DNA of 64,000 nucleotides, from the NCBI RefSeq assembly GCF_007859865.1, contig NZ_SJPI01000001.1, forward strand, positions 124,001-188,000, in the 5' to 3' direction. Position numbers and translations under genes: made by a program. The notes beneath the pieces were generated by a model. That model saw nothing but the letters and a program-made list of their open reading frames with translations. It ran no database searches and was not told the DNA's origin. This document shows, piece by piece, positions 26,576 to 35,790 of this stretch (position 1 is its first letter; every line of letters begins with the position of its first letter). This DNA is from Rubripirellula amarantea. Its GTDB lineage: Bacteria > Planctomycetota > Planctomycetia > Pirellulales > Pirellulaceae.

Positions 26576-29500
26576 ATGATTATTCGCACTGCTGGACTGA
26601 TCCTGCTTTCAATCGCAAGCATGTCGCTATTGCGAGGCGATAGTCCCGACGTTGCGGCTGAAAAGTCCAAACAAGAAGCCGCTATTCTGGCCCAATCGCA
26701 AGAAAGCGAGCTGATTAGCAAGCGACGGCAAATCACGTTTGAAGGCCGGAGGGCGGGTGAAGGCTATTTCAGTAGCGATGGAAACCGAATGGTGTTCCAA
26801 AGCGAACGCGATGCAGCGAACCCGTTTTATCAGATCTATCTTTCTGACCTGCAAACCGGTGACATCGAACGCGTGTCCACCGGCGACGGCAAAACGACGT
26901 GCGCATGGATCCATCCGTCAGGGGATCGCATTTTGTTCGCCAGCACCCACGAAGACACCGAAGCGATCGCTAAGCAAAACGAAGAAATCGAGCTACGCGA
27001 ATCGGGCAAGCAACGACGATACGCTTGGGACTACGATCCGTCTTTCGAACTCTACGCGAAAGATATGGCCGATGGTTCGCTGACCCGTTTGACCAACGCG
27101 CGAGGCTACGACGCTGAAGCCAGCTACAGTCCTGATGGCAAACAGATCGTGTTCGCATCCAACCGAGAAGCCTATTCACGCGAACTTACTGACCGCGAGA
27201 AGAAACTCTTTGAAGTTGACCCGGCATTCATGATTGATCTCTACATCATGAACGCCGATGGCAGTGACGTTCGACGCTTAACCGATGAACCGGGCTACGA
27301 CGGCGGACCGTTTTTCTCCGCTGATGGATCTCGCATTTGTTGGCGGCGATTTGCTGAAAATGGTGCCACCGCGGAAGTGTATTCGATGAAAACCGATGGC
27401 ACCGATGTGACTCGTCTAACCGACATTGGCGCGATGAGTTGGGCTCCGTACTTTCACCCTAGCGGTGAGTACCTAATCTTTACAACCAACAAACATGGCT
27501 TCGCTAACTTCGAGCTCTATCTTGTCAGGGCTGACGGCCAAGGCGAACCGGTTCGAGTGACCTACACCGACGGCTTTGACGGGCTGCCGGTATTTCTACC
27601 CGATGGCACACACCTGTCATGGACATCGAATCGAAATGAAAAGAAGCAATCGCAAATCTACATGGCAGATTGGAACCATGAAGCGGCTCTAGAAAAGCTC
27701 GGCCTAACCAACAGCGACGATACCCGAACAGAAGATCGCGAAGCGGCAATCGCTTCAGCCCAATCGTCGAAGCCCGAGTTCGCACCCACCGACGTGATGC
27801 GGCACGTTGATTACCTCACCCGTCCTGACCTGGGTGGACGGCTTACCGGAACGCCTGGTGAGAAACGAGCTACTGGATACGTAGCAGCTTACCTAGAGAG
27901 CCTTGGTTTTTTACCTGCAGGTGAAAACGGAACGTACTTTCAAAACTTCGAATTCCCCGCCGGATCGGTGTTGGGAGATTCGAACTCGCTTTCGTTGGGT
28001 GAACAGTCATTAAAGTTGGATCATGATTGGCGTCCTATTGCTTTCTCGGTGGATGGAAAGATTGATCCCACTGGGATTGTGTTCGCTGGCTACGGGATGC
28101 AGGTTCCTGCTAGTGAAGGCGTCGATGAATATGACAGCTACGTGCACCTAAATGTTGCTGAACAATGGGTGTTGGTGTTTCGCGATCTACCTCAAGACAT
28201 CACACCCGAAGTTCGTCAAAAGATGGCACGCTACGGATCACCACGACGAAAGGCTACGATCGCTCGCGACATGGGTGCGAAAGGGATCATCTTCGTTGCC
28301 GGACCTAACAGCAAAGTCAAAGAACAACTGATTCGTTTCGATAAAGGAGCCTCCGATGCCGGAACCAGCCTCGCAGCGATTTCGGTCACCAATGCAATAG
28401 CCGAAAAGATGCTAGAGGGATCGGAACAGACCTTAAAAGACTTGCAAACCAAGCTTGATGATGGTTCGTTGATGATGGGTTTTCCATTAACCGAACTCAA
28501 GCTATCCGGTGAAATTCAGATCAAACGCAATCGTGGCGTGGGACGAAACGTGATTGCTCGTTTGCCCGCCGGAGACGCGCCATCTATCGATAAGCCAGTT
28601 GTGATGCTGGGTGCTCACGTCGACCACTTGGGTCGCGGCGGAAGCAGCAATTCGCTCGCCCGCGAAGACGAACGCGATTCGATTCACATGGGTGCCGATG
28701 ACAATGCATCGGGAGTGGCAGCCATGCTCGAGATCGCTCAATACGTTGCGTCGGAAAAGAACGCCGGGCGGATCAGCGCGGAACGAGACTTGATTGTCGC
28801 AGGTTGGAGCGGCGAGGAACTCGGATTGTTCGGATCGCAAGCCTTCGTAGATCGCTTCTACGAACTCTATCCGAATGCTCCCCAAGCAGAGATCGACGAA
28901 CAAGCAGAAGCGATCGCTGCGGCTCATGGAATGTCCACTGATGCAAAACCACTGACTCCCGCGGTCGCGGTTTACTTGAACCTCGACATGGTAGGAAGAC
29001 TTCGCGAGAAATTGATTGTGCAGGGAATTGGATCGTCACCCGGGTTCGCTGGCGAAGTCAATCGCCGCAATGTTCCAATTGGGTTGGAACTTGAACTCGA
29101 CAAGACGAGCACAAGATTGCCGACTGACGCTTCGGCCTTTGTTAGCCGCGAGGTCCCCATATTGTCGGGATTCACGGGTGCTCACGAAGACTACCACACA
29201 CCTCGTGACACTCCGGACAAACTAAATTACGAAGGCGTGGCCGACATAGCCAAGCTTTTTGGATTACTGACTCGCGGATTCCTCATCGCAAAGGAATCTC
29301 CCGTCTTCAAACTTGAACAGGGTGAAGCCAGTGATGAAAACGTTCCACGCGCTCGCTTAACGGCGTACCTTGGAACGATCCCCGATTATGCGGCGGGCGA
29401 CATCAAGGGGCTAAAACTCAGTGGTGTTGCAGGAGAAGGTCCCGCTGCCAAAGCAGGCATCAAAGGCGGCGACGTCATCATCGAGGTTGCTGGAAAGACG

Positions 29501-29626
29501 ATCGAGGACATCTACGATTACACGTATGCCATTGAAGCCCTGAAGATCGGTGAAGAAGTCACCATCAAGGTACGGCGTGGGGAAGAATCTCTCGAGCTTT
29601 CCATCACGCCTTCATCTCGAGACTAA
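26576..29626 (+). CDS. secreted M28 family peptidase with PD40 beta-propeller and C-terminal PDZ
   Basis: 1016 residues. A short signal (MIIRTAGLILLSIASMSLL) precedes a TolB/PD40-type propeller (about 55-380) with repeated YFSSDGNRMVFQS, SYSPDGKQIVFAS and PFFSADGSRICW motifs. The catalytic M28 part has all five metal ligands: GAHVDHLG, GADDNASGVAA, GWSGEELGLFGSQ, LNLDMVGR and GAHEDYHTPRDTPDKL. A PDZ domain follows (about 925-1010; AAKAGIKGGDVIIEVAGKTIED). It should be a zinc aminopeptidase-like enzyme outside the cytoplasm; the propeller may gate or bind substrates. Its end lies 16 bp from the end of the sulfatase gene on the other strand. Confidence 0.93.
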   Translation: MIIRTAGLILLSIASMSLLRGDSPDVAAEKSKQEAAILAQSQESELISKRRQITFEGRRAGEGYFSSDGNRMVFQSERDAANPFYQIYLSDLQTGDIERVSTGDGKTTCAWIHPSGDRILFASTHEDTEAIAKQNEEIELRESGKQRRYAWDYDPSFELYAKDMADGSLTRLTNARGYDAEASYSPDGKQIVFASNREAYSRELTDREKKLFEVDPAFMIDLYIMNADGSDVRRLTDEPGYDGGPFFSADGSRICWRRFAENGATAEVYSMKTDGTDVTRLTDIGAMSWAPYFHPSGEYLIFTTNKHGFANFELYLVRADGQGEPVRVTYTDGFDGLPVFLPDGTHLSWTSNRNEKKQSQIYMADWNHEAALEKLGLTNSDDTRTEDREAAIASAQSSKPEFAPTDVMRHVDYLTRPDLGGRLTGTPGEKRATGYVAAYLESLGFLPAGENGTYFQNFEFPAGSVLGDSNSLSLGEQSLKLDHDWRPIAFSVDGKIDPTGIVFAGYGMQVPASEGVDEYDSYVHLNVAEQWVLVFRDLPQDITPEVRQKMARYGSPRRKATIARDMGAKGIIFVAGPNSKVKEQLIRFDKGASDAGTSLAAISVTNAIAEKMLEGSEQTLKDLQTKLDDGSLMMGFPLTELKLSGEIQIKRNRGVGRNVIARLPAGDAPSIDKPVVMLGAHVDHLGRGGSSNSLAREDERDSIHMGADDNASGVAAMLEIAQYVASEKNAGRISAERDLIVAGWSGEELGLFGSQAFVDRFYELYPNAPQAEIDEQAEAIAAAHGMSTDAKPLTPAVAVYLNLDMVGRLREKLIVQGIGSSPGFAGEVNRRNVPIGLELELDKTSTRLPTDASAFVSREVPILSGFTGAHEDYHTPRDTPDKLNYEGVADIAKLFGLLTRGFLIAKESPVFKLEQGEASDENVPRARLTAYLGTIPDYAAGDIKGLKLSGVAGEGPAAKAGIKGGDVIIEVAGKTIEDIYDYTYAIEALKIGEEVTIKVRRGEESLELSITPSSRD

Positions 29627-29642
29627 CTGCAATCGCCCTCGA

Positions 29643-31043
29643 TTATTTCATATCGAGAATGCTTTCGGCTGGAACCATCGCAGCCTCATGATCCTGCCGG
29701 ACTTTGCGGATTTGCTCTAGCACAGCCGGTTGGCGTTTCGAAAGATCGTGCTGTTCGCGCAAGTCCGTTGACAAGTCGTACAACAGCGGCGGATCATGGA
29801 AATGAGGTGCACTCGCACCAGGCACATAACTGTCCTGAGTAATGAAGTGCGCTTTGTGGTTCTTGTAGCGAATCGCCATCAATCGGTTGTCGCGATAAAA
29901 GAACATCGAATCGCGAGCCGACTTATCTTCGCCTTTCAACCACGCCGATTGATCGTATCCATCAAGCGACAAATTACCAGGAAGCGTTGCACCGGCCATT
30001 GCCGCAAACGTCGGCAACAGATCCAAAGTACTGGTCACCCCCGAGTCGATCCGATTCGCTGGCACGGTGCCGGGCATCCAAAATATCCCTGGCACTCGCA
30101 TGCCGCCATCGAAAGTCGTTCCCTTGCCGTTTCGCAACGGACCAGCCGACCCACCGTGGTCGGCAAACGTTAGCCAAGGACCATTGTCGCTCGTAAACAC
30201 GACCAATGTATTTTCGGCCAAGTCGCGATCGCGAAGCGTTTGTAGTATTCGCCCAACACCATCGTCGATCTCTTCAATCACATCCCCGTACAATCCCGAT
30301 TGTGAATGCCCGGCAAACTCATCGCTGCGAAACAGGGGCACATGTGGCAACGAGTGAGCGAGATAAAGAAAGAACGGTACTTCGCTATCCATGGAATCGA
30401 TTAGCTCGATGGTCCGCTCGGTGTAGCGACGGGTAATGGTTGATTGGTTGGCAGGCCGCTCGATCTCGCGGCAACCTTCTTTGACCGTTCCTTCCATCAA
30501 GGGAACATGAAAGTCATTCCAATCAGGATCAAGAAAAACTTGGCGCCCCTTTTTCTGGGGGTCAGTCGTCCCAACCCTGTCCATGTCATTGCTATACGGA
30601 ATTCCATAGTAAGAGTCGAACCCGTGGTTTGTCGGCAAGAACTCCTTGCGATGTCCGAGGTGCCATTTGCCCACCATCGCCGTTTTGTATCCTGCCCCCT
30701 GAAGCGTTTCCGCAATGGTGACTTCGTGATCGGGCAGTCCGCCAATCGAGTCGGGAAAGAGAACGCGACGGTTGCCCCACATGCCTGAACGGATCGGATA
30801 GCGACCGGTCAGTAGCCCCGCCCGACTCGGCGTGCAAACACTTGCTGCAACATAGAATTGAGTGGCCCGCATTCCTTCCGTTGCCATGCGATCAAGATGC
30901 GGCGTGCTGATGGTTGGATGTCCATAACAACTTAAGTCACCATAACCTAGATCGTCACAGAAGATAATTATGAAATTGGGACGGGCGGCACTCGCCGAAC
31001 CGGCTATCAACAGAACACCAACAAGCAACAACGAACGAAGCAT
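29643..31043 (-). CDS. secreted arylsulfatase
   Basis: 466 residues when started at ATG 31043, which puts a compact signal peptide (MLRSLLLVGVLLIAGSASA) at the N-terminus; the frame is open 17 codons further upstream to a GTG. RPNFIIIFCDDLGYGDLSCYG is the metal-binding start, CTPSRAGLLTGRYPIRSG carries the formylglycine cysteine in the canonical CxPSR, and GKWHLGH, FLYLAHSLPHVP and VVFTSDNGPW complete the active site. It resembles arylsulfatase A/GalNAc-6-sulfatase types. Together with the sulfatase at 7962 it points to use of sulfated glycans. Confidence 0.93.
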   Translation of the reverse strand: MLRSLLLVGVLLIAGSASAARPNFIIIFCDDLGYGDLSCYGHPTISTPHLDRMATEGMRATQFYVAASVCTPSRAGLLTGRYPIRSGMWGNRRVLFPDSIGGLPDHEVTIAETLQGAGYKTAMVGKWHLGHRKEFLPTNHGFDSYYGIPYSNDMDRVGTTDPQKKGRQVFLDPDWNDFHVPLMEGTVKEGCREIERPANQSTITRRYTERTIELIDSMDSEVPFFLYLAHSLPHVPLFRSDEFAGHSQSGLYGDVIEEIDDGVGRILQTLRDRDLAENTLVVFTSDNGPWLTFADHGGSAGPLRNGKGTTFDGGMRVPGIFWMPGTVPANRIDSGVTSTLDLLPTFAAMAGATLPGNLSLDGYDQSAWLKGEDKSARDSMFFYRDNRLMAIRYKNHKAHFITQDSYVPGASAPHFHDPPLLYDLSTDLREQHDLSKRQPAVLEQIRKVRQDHEAAMVPAESILDMK

Positions 31044-31807
31044 AAGAGTCACAACCATCAAAAAGTGCAAACAAGAAACATACGCACAATACACAAATCC
31101 TTTCGTAAGTATTGCGAATCACCTCAACCGCTAAGCCTCTTCTCGATCACAACCAAACAACAGGTCACACCAGAGCATCTGGGATAGCGACAGCACTTGC
31201 TGGATTGCCACGGGCTCAACAGAGCCCGATTTCACGAGCGAGGGAGAGTTACGATTATGACACAAGAGCCTGAGCGATGGGGAAACTCACTGCTTTCGCA
31301 AGATTTCGGTGAGTGTTGAAGCGGCGATAGCCGATCGGAACGAGAGCCGCTAAGAATGGAAACCTCAAAACAACCGCCTGCTACTCTTGACGGATGAACG
31401 TCCTTTCGAGATGACGACCTCGTGAGACGAATTGCACCACCGCCCGCTGCATAAGGCGTTGCGTGTTGCTTCAATCAATCAACCTCACCCGGCTGGACCG
31501 ACCTGTCGTCCATCAACTTGCAAGCGTATCTCTCGCTAGTGCTTTCGATGGAATCGACTGTTGAACTTGTGGATTGAGAGCACTGTAAACTTGAGCTTGA
31601 CCAAGTCCAATTGGCTCGCGACAAGCCAACTTGATTCCGCGAGTCATGCCTGCGCAGAAATAGAGAGATTAGACAGGCTTTAGGTCGTGCCATGATGAAA
31701 AATTCTTGAAATCGAATTCGGTCAAATGGCCCAGCAGTTGCGTAGACTTAGTTGGATTTGACTCTGTTCTGCCATTTTGGCGTTCAAAATAGTTGCTAGG
31801 AATTGAA
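31044..31807. other. long divergent intergenic region with clustered hairpins
   Basis: About 760 bp between the divergent sulfatase and YugP-like genes, without a convincing gene on either strand. Several inverted repeats are packed into 31211-31422: CGGGCTC/GAGCCCG around AACA (31211-31228), ACTCAC/GTGAGT (31285-31314), GCGGC/GCCGC (31321-31350), GACG/CGTC (31389-31402) and CGAG/CTCG (31407-31422). This could be a structured RNA, a dispersed repeat, or simply regulatory DNA for two divergent genes. Confidence 0.45.
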
Positions 31808-32476
31808 ATGGGTTTGTACTTTTTACTGCTGATTCCTCCCATGTTGCTCGGCTTTTACGCGCAATGGAAGGTGAAATCCGCATTCTCGAAGATGAGCCAA
31901 ATACCGGCCCGAATGTCCGGAGCCCAGGCTGCCCGGCAAATGCTTGATCATGGAGGCCTCAGTTCGGTCGGCATCGAACAGGTTCCTGGTCAACTGAGTG
32001 ACCACTATGACCCGCGTGCAAAAGTGCTGCGTTTAAGTCCAGACGTTTATTCAGGTCGATCCATGGCAGCCTTAGGCGTAGCTTGCCACGAAGCGGGACA
32101 TGCGTTTCAGGACGCCCATAACTACGCGCCGCTAATGATTCGAAACGCTGCAGTTCCAGCCGCTAACTTTGGATCGGGCACAGGCATGATTCTACTGATG
32201 GCCGGATTAGGTTTCGGATTGACGTCCGTCGCTTGGGCCGGAGTCATTTTGTTCGCGGCTGTGGTGTTTTTCCAACTGGTAAATCTTCCTGTTGAGTTCG
32301 ACGCAAGTGCGCGAGCAAAGCGTGAACTCGTGGCCCAAGGAATGATCGCCGGAAACGAAGAGCAATACATCAGTAAAGTCCTCAATGCTGCTGCGTTGAC
32401 CTATGTTGCCGCCACGCTACAAGCGGTACTGACCTTGGTCTACTACGTGATGCTGTTGCTCAACAACCGCCGCTGA
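31808..32476 (+). CDS. YugP-like membrane zinc metallopeptidase
   Basis: 222 residues from ATG 31808. A membrane segment at the N-terminus (GLYFLLLIPPMLLGFYAQW) is followed by the family signature QAARQMLDHGGL and DHYDPRAKVLRLSPDVYSGRS, then the zinc site ACHEAGHAFQDA. Two more membrane segments follow (ILLMAGLGFGLTSVAWAGVILFAAVVFF and LQAVLTLVYYVMLLL), with the conserved LPVEFDASARAK between them. The family belongs to PF04298; physiological substrates are not established. Confidence 0.9.
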   Translation: MGLYFLLLIPPMLLGFYAQWKVKSAFSKMSQIPARMSGAQAARQMLDHGGLSSVGIEQVPGQLSDHYDPRAKVLRLSPDVYSGRSMAALGVACHEAGHAFQDAHNYAPLMIRNAAVPAANFGSGTGMILLMAGLGFGLTSVAWAGVILFAAVVFFQLVNLPVEFDASARAKRELVAQGMIAGNEEQYISKVLNAAALTYVAATLQAVLTLVYYVMLLLNNRR

Positions 32477-32636
32477 TCTAGGCAACCAATCGCGGCCAAG
32501 TTGAAACGCCAATGATTGGTCCTTGGCCACTGGGCATCTATCTGAGGGGGGTGCTGCCGCTTGGGTTACTGCTGGAATCGCCAGCAGTTACAATGGAGAT
32601 GTCAAGAATGAACATCTCTCAACGGAGCATCCATAC

Positions 32637-33410
32637 GTGAAGACCATGATTCTTTGTGGCGGGCAAGGAACGCGGCTTCGTGAAGAGACGGAGTACCGGC
32701 CCAAACCGATGGTTGAAATTGGCGGCCGACCGATTCTGTGGCACATCATGAAGATGTACGCCCGCTTCGAGTTCCATCACTTTGTGCTGTGCCTTGGCTA
32801 CCGCGGTCAAATGATCAAGGACTATTTCCTGAAGTATCAAGCAATGAACAACGACTTTACGTTGTCGCTCGGTCAAGAGCAGGAGATCGAATTTCACGGT
32901 GAGCACAGCGAACAATCGATATCCGTGACTCTGGCTGACACGGGGTTGCCTACGATGACGGGCGGTCGCGTGCTTCGTGCCTCTCGTTATATCGACGAAG
33001 ACACCTTCATGTTGACCTACGGCGACGGTGTTGCGGATATCAACATCGAGAAGCTCGTGGCTTTTCATCGATCGCATGGGAAGTTGGCGACGATCAGTAC
33101 GACACGTCCCATGTCTCGATTCGGTGAACTCGATCTTCGCACCGATGGTATGGTCAATCGGTTTGTCGAAAAACCTCAAAGTGATTCGTGGTCAAGTTGT
33201 GGTTTCTTCGTCCTCGACCGTCGTGTCCTCGACTTGATTGATGGCGACGATTGTATTTTCGAACGCGAACCGCTCGAGCGTTTAGCGAAGGAAAATGAAT
33301 TGGTGGCCTATCGTCATGATGGCTTCTTCTTCGCAATGGATACTTACCGCGAGTACCAACACCTCAACGAACTCTGGTCTTCAGGCGACGCACCATGGAA
33401 AGTTTGGTGA
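32637..33410 (+). CDS. rfbF: glucose-1-phosphate cytidylyltransferase
   Basis: 257 residues from GTG 32637, matching the usual RfbF length; the frame is open further upstream but those residues fit nothing. MILCGGQGTRLREETEYRPKPMV is the nucleotidyl-transferase signature, and GYRGQMIKDYFLKY and TYGDGVADINIEKLVAFH match RfbF closely. It makes CDP-glucose from CTP and glucose-1-phosphate, the first step towards CDP-deoxysugars. The rfbG gene follows after 9 bp. Confidence 0.95.
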   Translation: MKTMILCGGQGTRLREETEYRPKPMVEIGGRPILWHIMKMYARFEFHHFVLCLGYRGQMIKDYFLKYQAMNNDFTLSLGQEQEIEFHGEHSEQSISVTLADTGLPTMTGGRVLRASRYIDEDTFMLTYGDGVADINIEKLVAFHRSHGKLATISTTRPMSRFGELDLRTDGMVNRFVEKPQSDSWSSCGFFVLDRRVLDLIDGDDCIFEREPLERLAKENELVAYRHDGFFFAMDTYREYQHLNELWSSGDAPWKVW

Positions 33411-33419
33411 GACGCTAAC

Positions 33420-34487
33420 ATGATACGACAGACCTACAACGGCAAGCGAGTATTCCTTACGGGGCATACGGGCTTCAAAGGTGCTTGGCTTTCAGCGTGG
33501 CTGAGAGAATGTGGAGCCACGATCAAAGGCTATTCTCTTGATCCCCCATCTCAACCTTCGTTGTATCCTCAACTAGATCTCGATAAGGACATCGAATCTG
33601 TTCGCGGGGATATCCGCGATGCGGACCGCTTGGCTGCTTCTATTCATGACTTTCGCCCTGACTTTGTTTTTCACTTAGCCGCTCAATCACTAGTTCGTCG
33701 TTCTTACGATGAACCCGTTGAGACCTTCAACGTTAATGCGATGGGCACGGTAAATGTGTTGGAGGCTTTGCGTTCGTACGATAGTGCCTGCAGTGCCGTG
33801 ATGGTGACGTCGGATAAGTGCTACCAGAACAAAGAATGGATGTATGGCTACCGCGAAAATGATCCGTTAGGTGGTATCGATCCCTACAGTTGCAGTAAAG
33901 CAATGGCTGAGCTGGCAACGTCATCGTATCAACAGGCTTTTTTTTCCGAGAAACGGATTCGCGTTGCAAGTGGTCGAGCGGGAAACGTCATCGGTGGTGG
34001 AGATTATGCTGTCGACCGGATTGTCCCCGACTGTATCCGCGCAATCACCGCCGATCAGCCGATATCGGTGAGAAACCCGTTGTCACGAAGGCCATGGCAA
34101 CATGTCCTAGAGCCACTGCATGGCTACCTTCGATTGGCCGCGAAGTTAGAATCTTGCGACGCAGGAAACTGTGATGGTTATTGCTCTGGATTTAACTTCG
34201 GCCCTCCTAACGAATCAAACCGAACCGTTGCGGAACTCGCCGATGCGATGACCAACCACTGGAAGGGTAGTTGGAAAGACTGCTCATCCAACAACAATCC
34301 GCATGAGGCTAAGTTGCTTAGTCTTGTAGCTGACAAGGCAAATCACATGCTGGGTTGGAGGAACGTTTGGAACTTTGAAGAAACAATCAAGGAAACATTG
34401 TCATGGTATCGACGAGTCAGTGAGCACGAATCGGCAGCGGCAGTTACCCTTGAACAGATTCATCGCTTTGAAAAACGTATCGACTGA
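33420..34487 (+). CDS. rfbG: CDP-glucose 4,6-dehydratase
   Basis: 355 residues. An extended short-chain dehydrogenase: NAD site RVFLTGHTGFKGAWLSAWL, catalytic SDK region MVTSDKCYQNKEW, and the Tyr-x3-Lys pair in DPYSCSKAMAEL. RAGNVIGGGDYAVDRIVPDC is diagnostic for RfbG. It converts CDP-glucose to CDP-4-keto-6-deoxyglucose. It is 9 bp downstream of rfbF and 36 bp upstream of a predicted sugar C-methyltransferase. Confidence 0.95.
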   Translation: MIRQTYNGKRVFLTGHTGFKGAWLSAWLRECGATIKGYSLDPPSQPSLYPQLDLDKDIESVRGDIRDADRLAASIHDFRPDFVFHLAAQSLVRRSYDEPVETFNVNAMGTVNVLEALRSYDSACSAVMVTSDKCYQNKEWMYGYRENDPLGGIDPYSCSKAMAELATSSYQQAFFSEKRIRVASGRAGNVIGGGDYAVDRIVPDCIRAITADQPISVRNPLSRRPWQHVLEPLHGYLRLAAKLESCDAGNCDGYCSGFNFGPPNESNRTVAELADAMTNHWKGSWKDCSSNNNPHEAKLLSLVADKANHMLGWRNVWNFEETIKETLSWYRRVSEHESAAAVTLEQIHRFEKRID

Positions 34488-34523
34488 CTCATCCATTCAT
34501 CTCTTCTGAAGAACGTTCATTCC

Positions 34524-35789
34524 GTGTCACCATCGCGCCCCAACCATAACTTCGATCCCGGCCCGATCTCTTGTTGTCAAGTTTGCGGGAACGAGAGTTT
34601 AGAGCTAGTACTCGACCTAGGCCACCAACCACTTTGCGACACGCTGCTCTCCGCAGACGATCTCAACGAGCCTGAAACGTTTTATCCATTGCGTCAAGTT
34701 TGGTGCCCCAAGTGCACGCTTTCTCAATTGGACTATGTGGTTCCCGGCAGTGTCGTCTATCACGACGACTACCCGTACCGAACGGGTGTCACGCGAGAGT
34801 TAGCGGCTTATCAACAAGAGATGGCACTGGAGATCGTTAAAGACATCGAGGCCAAAAAGAACAGCCTCTGCGTCGATGTCGGCTGCAACGATGGCACTTT
34901 GCTCTCGTATTTCAAGCAGGCCGGTATGCGAGTCGTTGGCGTGGAACCGACCGGAATCGCCAAGTACGCACGCGAAGCAGGCATTGAAACAATGCAAGCC
35001 TGTTTTGATCCTACCGTTGCCAAGCAAATTGTCGAAGATCACGGTCAAGCTAAAGTCGTGACAGCGACCAATGTCTTCGCTCACATGGCCAGCTTAGGTG
35101 ACGTGCTTCAAGGTTTAGAGATTTTGGTCGCAGACGACGGCTATTTCGTTTTAGAAAATCACTATCTCGTTCCCGTCATGGAACGAATGCAGTTCGATAC
35201 GATTTACCACGAACATCTTCGAACTTATTCATTGCGTTCTCTCGTCACATTGTTTGACTACTACGACTTTACGGTAGTGGATGCGAAAAAAGTGAGCCGG
35301 TATGGCGGAAACATTCGGGTGTATGTCGCTAAAGGACGTGGACATCAACGCAAACCGAGCGTGGATGCGATCTTGGCCGAAGAACAAGCTACCCTGACGG
35401 ACCCTGCTTACTACAAGGCGTTTGAGCAAAAGTCTATTAAGCTCAAAAACGACCTGTTGAAACTGTTCATGGATTGCAACGACAAAGGACATCAGATCAT
35501 CGGCAATTCTTGCCCGGGACGATGCAGCACGTTGCTTAATTTCGCCGGCATAGGTCCTGACTTGATGCCTTACATCGGCGAACAGCCTACTTCGCTGAAG
35601 CTGGGGAAGTTTCTTCCGGGCAAGCATATCCCAATCGTCAATAACCAACGAATCGTTGACGAACAGCCTGAGTACGTTCTTCTGCTAGCTTGGCATTATG
35701 CTCAACCGATTGCCGAACAACTTCGCGAACGGGGTTTGAAATCGAACTTGATCATGCCGATGCCAGAAGTACGAACGCTTGAGATTTAA
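34524..35789 (+). CDS. sugar C-methyltransferase with N-terminal zinc-binding domain
   Basis: 421 residues from GTG 34524. The N-terminal zinc-binding module has CCQVCGN and VWCPKCTLSQLDY (two Cys pairs), with LDLGHQPLCDTLL between them. The SAM domain has SLCVDVGCNDGTLLSYFKQAG, and ENHYLVPVMERMQFDTIYHEH is the hallmark segment of TylC3/NovU-type C-methyltransferases. The C-terminal domain of the same family follows, with GNSCPGRCSTLLNF. These enzymes methylate a carbon of a 4-keto sugar. After rfbF and rfbG, the likely substrate is CDP-4-keto-6-deoxyglucose or a product of it, giving a branched-chain sugar (inference). Confidence 0.9.
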   Translation: MSPSRPNHNFDPGPISCCQVCGNESLELVLDLGHQPLCDTLLSADDLNEPETFYPLRQVWCPKCTLSQLDYVVPGSVVYHDDYPYRTGVTRELAAYQQEMALEIVKDIEAKKNSLCVDVGCNDGTLLSYFKQAGMRVVGVEPTGIAKYAREAGIETMQACFDPTVAKQIVEDHGQAKVVTATNVFAHMASLGDVLQGLEILVADDGYFVLENHYLVPVMERMQFDTIYHEHLRTYSLRSLVTLFDYYDFTVVDAKKVSRYGGNIRVYVAKGRGHQRKPSVDAILAEEQATLTDPAYYKAFEQKSIKLKNDLLKLFMDCNDKGHQIIGNSCPGRCSTLLNFAGIGPDLMPYIGEQPTSLKLGKFLPGKHIPIVNNQRIVDEQPEYVLLLAWHYAQPIAEQLRERGLKSNLIMPMPEVRTLEI

Positions 35790-35790
35790 A

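Noticed and set aside
31232-31693. Two open frames of about 70-80 codons on the minus strand of the large gap
   Set aside because: Composition (Ser, Arg and His rich, no start context, no known motif) fits non-coding sequence; the region has dense inverted repeats instead.
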